Assembly: GCA_041648505.1 (NCBI GenBank)
Contig: JBAZOY010000070.1
Span: 1 to 11,464 of the forward strand
Source: JBAZOY01 sp041648505
Lineage (GTDB): Bacteria > Desulfobacterota > Syntrophia > Syntrophales > CG2-30-49-12
Reading direction: 5' to 3'
DNA: 11,464 nucleotides
Shown here: piece after piece, positions 8,338-11,464 of the stretch
Layout: every line of letters begins with the position of its first letter
How positions within the stretch are numbered: position 1 is the first letter of the stretch
Position numbers and translations under genes: made by a program
The notes under the pieces: generated by a model
Told to the model about the DNA's origin: nothing
The model's database searches: none
The model's input: the letters and a program-made list of their open reading frames with translations, nothing else

Positions 8338-9624
8338 ATGGATTACCTGGAATTCTTTAACCTTAGCGAAGATCCTTTTGGACTCACACCGGATTCGGCT
8401 TACTTTTATCCTTCCAGAATGCACAATGACGTCCTGGCTTCCCTGGATTACGCTGTAGAACAGAAAGAGGGTTTTTCCCTGATCGTCGGCGAGCCTGGAA
8501 CGGGAAAAACAACCATTCTGAAGATATTGATAGACCGGTGGAAGGAAAAAGCCGAAATCTCTCTTGTCCTGACCCCCAGATTGCCCCCCGAGGAATTGTT
8601 GCAGGCCGTTCTGGATGACTTAAATATTCACCTGCAAACGACAAATAAAAACGAGTTGATCAAAGCTTTCAGGGATTTTCTCATAGATCGTTCGTTAGCG
8701 GGCAAAAGAGTAATTATCGTTATAGATGAAGCTCAAAATCTCTCAGATGACTCTCTTGAAGAATTGAGGTTGCTCTCAAATTTGGAGACGGAAAAGGAAA
8801 AACTTCTCCAGATAATCCTCGTCGGTCAGCCTGAAATCCAGAGAAGGCTGAATTCCGACGGCTTAAGACAACTGGATCAAAGGATCACGATCAGGGCGAC
8901 ATTGAGGCCTCTAACACAGTTAGAAACATCTGATTATATTATTTTCAGATTAATCAAAGCAGGTAAAGGTTCTGCCATATTTAATGAAAAAGCAAAAAAA
9001 TCAATATATAAACTCTCGCGCGGTGTGCCAAGATTGATTAACCTCATCACATCAAGATCCATGATGGTGGCTTACCTGGACACAAGCTACCACATCAAAA
9101 GAAGACATGTTCTCGATGCTGCAAAGCATGCAGCCCAGTCTCAACCAAAAATTATTCCATGGAAAAGGCTTATTAGTTATGGAACTGTTCTTCTCCTTTT
9201 GTTTTCCTTGATTACTATCACCGTTATCAATTACATCGTGAGTCATCGTGATGGATATTCGACAAATCTAACGAATATTCCCGCTATTCAACCGAATATG
9301 TCCAACGATATATCCGAAAAAACTAAATCTGTGTTCCCAGATAAGCACAACTTACCCGATGTCACCGATAATCCGGCTCTTGTAAAACAAACCGCTTATG
9401 CGGGAAAACAAAGAAAGGTAACCGTGACCGTCTACGCCGCCCGACTGAGAGAAAGCCCGTCATTACAGGCAGAAATAAAAGGGCTGGCTTTGAAAGGTGA
9501 AAGCTTTGAAGTTATTGATGAGTGGACACAATCTAGTGGAAATAAGTGGTATAAAGTAAAAATCGCCGGCGGGCAAGAGTGCTGGATCGCATCTTATATC
9601 GTCAGTATAAGTTCACCTCGTTAG
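8338..9624 (+). CDS. mshM: MshM/ExeA-like AAA ATPase with transmembrane helix and C-terminal SH3b domain
   Basis: A 428-residue ExeA/MshM-type ATPase. The start YLEFFNLSEDPFGLTPDSAY is characteristic of the family. Walker A is GEPGTGKTT (51-59) and Walker B is VIIVIDEAQNL, with D130 and E131. One transmembrane helix lies at about 278-300, leaving a periplasmic tail with a bacterial SH3 domain at about 360-426 (TVYAARLRESPSLQAEIKGL, then a WYKVKIAGGQECWIASYI strand). ExeA proteins use ATP in the cytoplasm and bind peptidoglycan in the periplasm to help the secretin assemble. The well-studied ExeA ends in a peptidoglycan-binding fold of another type; SH3b here would serve the same anchoring role (inferred). 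The gene starts 6 bp after the platform gene with a weak Shine-Dalgarno, and its end overlaps the converging TPR gene by 12 bp. Confidence 0.9.
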   Translation: MDYLEFFNLSEDPFGLTPDSAYFYPSRMHNDVLASLDYAVEQKEGFSLIVGEPGTGKTTILKILIDRWKEKAEISLVLTPRLPPEELLQAVLDDLNIHLQTTNKNELIKAFRDFLIDRSLAGKRVIIVIDEAQNLSDDSLEELRLLSNLETEKEKLLQIILVGQPEIQRRLNSDGLRQLDQRITIRATLRPLTQLETSDYIIFRLIKAGKGSAIFNEKAKKSIYKLSRGVPRLINLITSRSMMVAYLDTSYHIKRRHVLDAAKHAAQSQPKIIPWKRLISYGTVLLLLFSLITITVINYIVSHRDGYSTNLTNIPAIQPNMSNDISEKTKSVFPDKHNLPDVTDNPALVKQTAYAGKQRKVTVTVYAARLRESPSLQAEIKGLALKGESFEVIDEWTQSSGNKWYKVKIAGGQECWIASYIVSISSPR

Positions 9625-10707
9625 TTGCAACAATCGTTCGTTAACAAAATCCCATGTTTGAGAGCCTGCGCTATCTACAGACATGGCCATCTTATAGAAA
9701 TTGACGGCATCCGCTGTTCGTCCCTGTTCTTCTGCAATCCGGGCAAGGCCCATGTATCCCTCAATTTTCCCTGTCTCAGAAAGAATGATAAAATATTTGC
9801 CGGCTTTATCAAGATCATCCATCTTTTCATATATAAGCCCGAGGTTTAACAGAATAACTTGATTTTTCGGCTCCATGGACAGGGCTTTTAAAAGATAACC
9901 TTCACTTTCACGATAATTACCAAGCTGGCCGTATGCAGCGCCAAGATTTATAAGAGAAGGGGTATAGTCTCTTCTTAAACTGTAAGCCCTTTTCGCATAA
10001 TCTATCGCTTCCTCATACAAACCCAGATGGATCAGAGCACATGAGATATTATTTATAACCAGATAATTGTCGGGTTCGATGTCAAGAACCTTTTTATAAT
10101 TGGAAAGCGACCGCTGGTAATCCTTCTCCGTTTCAAATGTCCTTGCCATGTAAAGATACAGGTCCCTATCCTGTTTGGATATATTTCTTTCTGATTCCCC
10201 TGTTGTCTTTAACCCGCTGCCCATACCGGGCTCTTTTTTTCGTCCCCTTTCCTTCAACGCACCGGTAGATACCGATATCGCATCCTGTTTAGAACTTCTC
10301 GCAACTAATTTTTCACGAGTGTGGCGGACAGGCTCGGACTTCGGCTTTTGCTCAACAGCAGTATCTACGTCTTGCGAACCATGAGGGGATTTTGCCGGTT
10401 GAGGAACTTGCGACAGGGATTGCGTCGGTAAAGGAACTGCAACATGAGGGATTCTTTTAACTTCCGGTGTTGTTTGTTGTGTTACCCGTGAAAGATTGGG
10501 AGGTGGAAGTAATGATTTCCAAGGGAAAAAGAAAACAGCACCGGACCCTAAAAAAATCCCGCATAAGGCAACAACGGGAATCAAAAACCTTTTTCTGGCC
10601 TTTCTCCTCGCCGTCTCTTCCAATACAGAATCCCTGAGAATAGGTGGGATATCCCTCTTGTGGTCCCCCTGTCTGACTCCGGAAAGCAAATCTGTTATAA
10701 GGCTCAT
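9613..10707 (-). CDS. Membrane-anchored TPR protein, MshN-like
   Basis: A 364-residue protein starting MSLITDLLSGVRQG, a start resembling the MSLINxLL opening of MshN-type proteins. It has a basic cytoplasmic segment (32-40), one transmembrane helix (about 41-62), a long proline/serine/lysine-rich periplasmic linker (64-180), and five tetratricopeptide repeats (about 182-346; for example SLINLGAAYGQLGNYRESEG and the -A--EP- helix ends). TPR scaffolds of this kind bring partners together, and an MshN-like role beside the secretin complex is inferred from the neighbourhood. The start overlaps the transglycosylase stop as ATGA (10704-10707), and AAAGG lies just upstream, so the two are co-translated. 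Its end overlaps the converging MshM-like gene. The TPR fold and topology are clear; the MshN assignment is tentative because TPR proteins are common. Confidence 0.85.
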   Translation of the reverse strand: MSLITDLLSGVRQGDHKRDIPPILRDSVLEETARRKARKRFLIPVVALCGIFLGSGAVFFFPWKSLLPPPNLSRVTQQTTPEVKRIPHVAVPLPTQSLSQVPQPAKSPHGSQDVDTAVEQKPKSEPVRHTREKLVARSSKQDAISVSTGALKERGRKKEPGMGSGLKTTGESERNISKQDRDLYLYMARTFETEKDYQRSLSNYKKVLDIEPDNYLVINNISCALIHLGLYEEAIDYAKRAYSLRRDYTPSLINLGAAYGQLGNYRESEGYLLKALSMEPKNQVILLNLGLIYEKMDDLDKAGKYFIILSETGKIEGYMGLARIAEEQGRTADAVNFYKMAMSVDSAGSQTWDFVNERLLQLTR

Positions 10708-11255
10708 GGTTTACCTTTTATGTCAGAACCATCTTTTGAGTGAACTCTAAAGTACAGAGATTGGCCTGTATTTTCTGTTTCCCGATGCGCTCTCTTGTTT
10801 CTCGCTATCTTTTCATTTTGCGTTTTTTCCTTCTCTATTTCACGAAAAATCTTCCATGAATAGTCCACCCGCTTGCCCTTGTTGCACGCATTATAACATC
10901 CAACAGCCTCCCAGGAATATCCATGCCTGTCAATACAATTCCTCAGTATTTTCGCCCCGATCATCACATTGTAGCAGGGATCAGACATAAGTTCATTTCT
11001 GTCAATTTGAAGCGTCTCAAGCCAGTTAGAGTTGATCTGCATCAAGCCCAGGTCAGCAGAACCGTTTTTGTTACTGTTTACAGCGTTTGAATCCAGACCT
11101 GATTCCGCACGGGCAACCGATTTAAGGAGAACCGGACTGATATTATACATATTCCCCGCCTCCTCAAAGCAAAAAGCCCCTGCTAAATACGGTATAAACA
11201 GCAAAAAAAGGCAAACCGCCATACACAGCATCATCGGTAGCAGCTTTTTTATCAT
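10704..11255 (-). CDS. Secreted VirB1/IpgF-like lytic transglycosylase (SLT domain)
   Basis: Cleaves peptidoglycan glycan strands in the periplasm, producing 1,6-anhydro-muramyl ends; small enzymes of this group open the wall for pili and secretion machines. The 183-residue precursor has a signal peptide (1-27, ending LAGA) and a compact SLT domain at about 29-135. The catalytic glutamate is E51 in ARAESGLDSNA, followed by GLMQINS (70-76), the DPCYNVMIGAKIL helix and the GYSWEAVGCYNA motif (112-123). Five cysteines in the mature protein (29, 94, 107, 120, 124) suggest disulfides. The C-terminal 45 residues are lysine/arginine-rich and unassigned. AAGGAG (11266-11271) precedes both ATG 11255 (10 nt) and an in-frame TTG 11258 (7 nt); I chose ATG, but TTG would add only one residue. 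It is first in a two-gene operon with the TPR protein, with a promoter at 11321-11349. Confidence 0.92.
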   Translation of the reverse strand: MIKKLLPMMLCMAVCLFLLFIPYLAGAFCFEEAGNMYNISPVLLKSVARAESGLDSNAVNSNKNGSADLGLMQINSNWLETLQIDRNELMSDPCYNVMIGAKILRNCIDRHGYSWEAVGCYNACNKGKRVDYSWKIFREIEKEKTQNEKIARNKRAHRETENTGQSLYFRVHSKDGSDIKGKP

Positions 11256-11320
11256 CAACAGAAAACTCCTTACGATGCCTCATTCAACCGGATGGTTCAA
11301 ACTCACTAAGAATAGTGTAA

Positions 11321-11349
11321 ATTATAGTTGCAAAATATTTTCATTGCAA
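11321..11349 (-). promoter_or_regulatory. Predicted strong sigma70 promoter of the transglycosylase-TPR operon
   Basis: Read on the minus strand: -35 TTGCAA (11349-11344), a 17-bp spacer, then a perfect -10 TATAAT (11326-11321). Transcription would start near 11314, giving a leader of about 58 nt before ATG 11255. A second TTGCAA (11328-11333) sits in the spacer. Because TTGCAA is self-complementary, the two copies form a symmetric pair 16 bp apart overlapping the promoter, which may be an operator. A small inverted repeat, CACTA-4-TAGTG (11304-11317), covers the likely start site. Not tested; prediction from sequence. Confidence 0.65.
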
Positions 11350-11365
11350 GGAGTTAAACCTTTTT

Positions 11366-11464
11366 TGTCAAGAGCAAATAGAATTGTCCGGTTTTGTAGC
11401 AAATGAATTGTCCGCTTTTTCTGTTCTTCCAGGGAGTCCTATTTTGAGAACAGGAGGTGAGCGG
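11366..11464 (+). mobile_element. Probable left end of an insertion sequence (continues beyond window)
   Basis: From TGTCAAG at 11366 the sequence changes character: no ORF, a pair of imperfect tandem repeats (11373-11414), then AGGAGGTGA (11452-11460). That is a full match to the anti-Shine-Dalgarno, and its start codon would fall at or just past the window edge. TG-starting termini with internal repeated transposase-binding sites, followed by a leader and a plus-strand transposase gene, are typical of DDE-transposase elements such as the IS21 group. The family cannot be assigned without the transposase, and the boundary is a guess. If correct, the element sits only about 17 bp upstream of the -35 of the minus-strand operon. 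An alternative is an ordinary plus-strand gene with a repeat-containing leader. Confidence 0.5.
11373..11414 (+). repeat. Two tandem imperfect copies of AGCAAAT(A)GAATTGTCCG
   Basis: Copy 1 (11373-11390) and copy 2 (11398-11414) are identical except for one extra A in copy 1. Each is preceded by TTTTGT, directly in copy 2 and with a 4-nt CAAG insertion in copy 1. The copies start 25 bp apart, which suggests repeated binding sites for one protein, most simply a transposase at an IS end. Confidence 0.8.

Noticed and set aside
9625..10750. Plus-strand open frames at 9625-9849, 10175-10384 and 10496-10750
   Set aside because: All are antisense to the TPR gene, whose repeats and start are convincing; their translations show no family features.
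1..11464. CRISPR arrays, tRNA or rRNA genes
   Set aside because: No regularly spaced repeats or recognisable RNA gene sequences were seen on either strand.

Overview
The window is moderately AT-rich bacterial chromosome, densely packed. It begins inside aspS (aspartyl-tRNA synthetase), continues into a seven-gene plus-strand operon for a type IV pilus-like or type II secretion-like machine, meets a converging two-gene minus-strand operon, and ends in what looks like the terminus of an insertion sequence. A lipoprotein secretin, periplasmic alignment proteins and a peptidoglycan-cutting enzyme point to a Gram-negative (diderm) host. A deltaproteobacterium in the broad sense (Desulfobacterota, perhaps Syntrophus-like) is my best guess, from general resemblance only.

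Layout: aspS, 5'-truncated (1-1338); a 146-bp gap with a good sigma70-type promoter (1413-1441); then a fused PilM/PilN (MshI/GspL-like) protein, a PilO/MshJ-like protein, a PilP/MshK/GspC-like protein, an MshL-like secretin, an MshE-like assembly ATPase, an MshG/PilC/GspF-like platform protein, and an MshM/ExeA-like AAA ATPase ending in an SH3b domain (1485-9624). Spacings in this run are short or overlapping, except 81 bp before the ATPase. On the minus strand, 11255-9613, a small secreted lytic transglycosylase is followed by a membrane-anchored TPR protein resembling MshN. The two operons collide tail to tail with a 12-bp coding overlap. Upstream of the transglycosylase is a strong minus-strand promoter (11321-11349). 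Just beyond it are a tandem repeat and a near-perfect Shine-Dalgarno whose gene starts outside the window.

Working model: the set matches MSHA-type machinery (I, J, K, L, E, G, M plus an N-like protein). MshE-like ATP hydrolysis drives the MshG-like platform. The I/J/K-like proteins link this to the secretin across the periplasm. The MshM-like ATPase with its SH3b tail and the lytic transglycosylase would open and organise peptidoglycan so the secretin can assemble. No pilin, prepilin peptidase or retraction ATPase lies in the window, so the substrate (pilus or secreted protein) is unknown. I see no clearly new system. The most notable points are the PilM-PilN fusion with a degenerate nucleotide motif, the peptidoglycan-facing additions, and the altered cyclic-di-GMP motifs in the ATPase.
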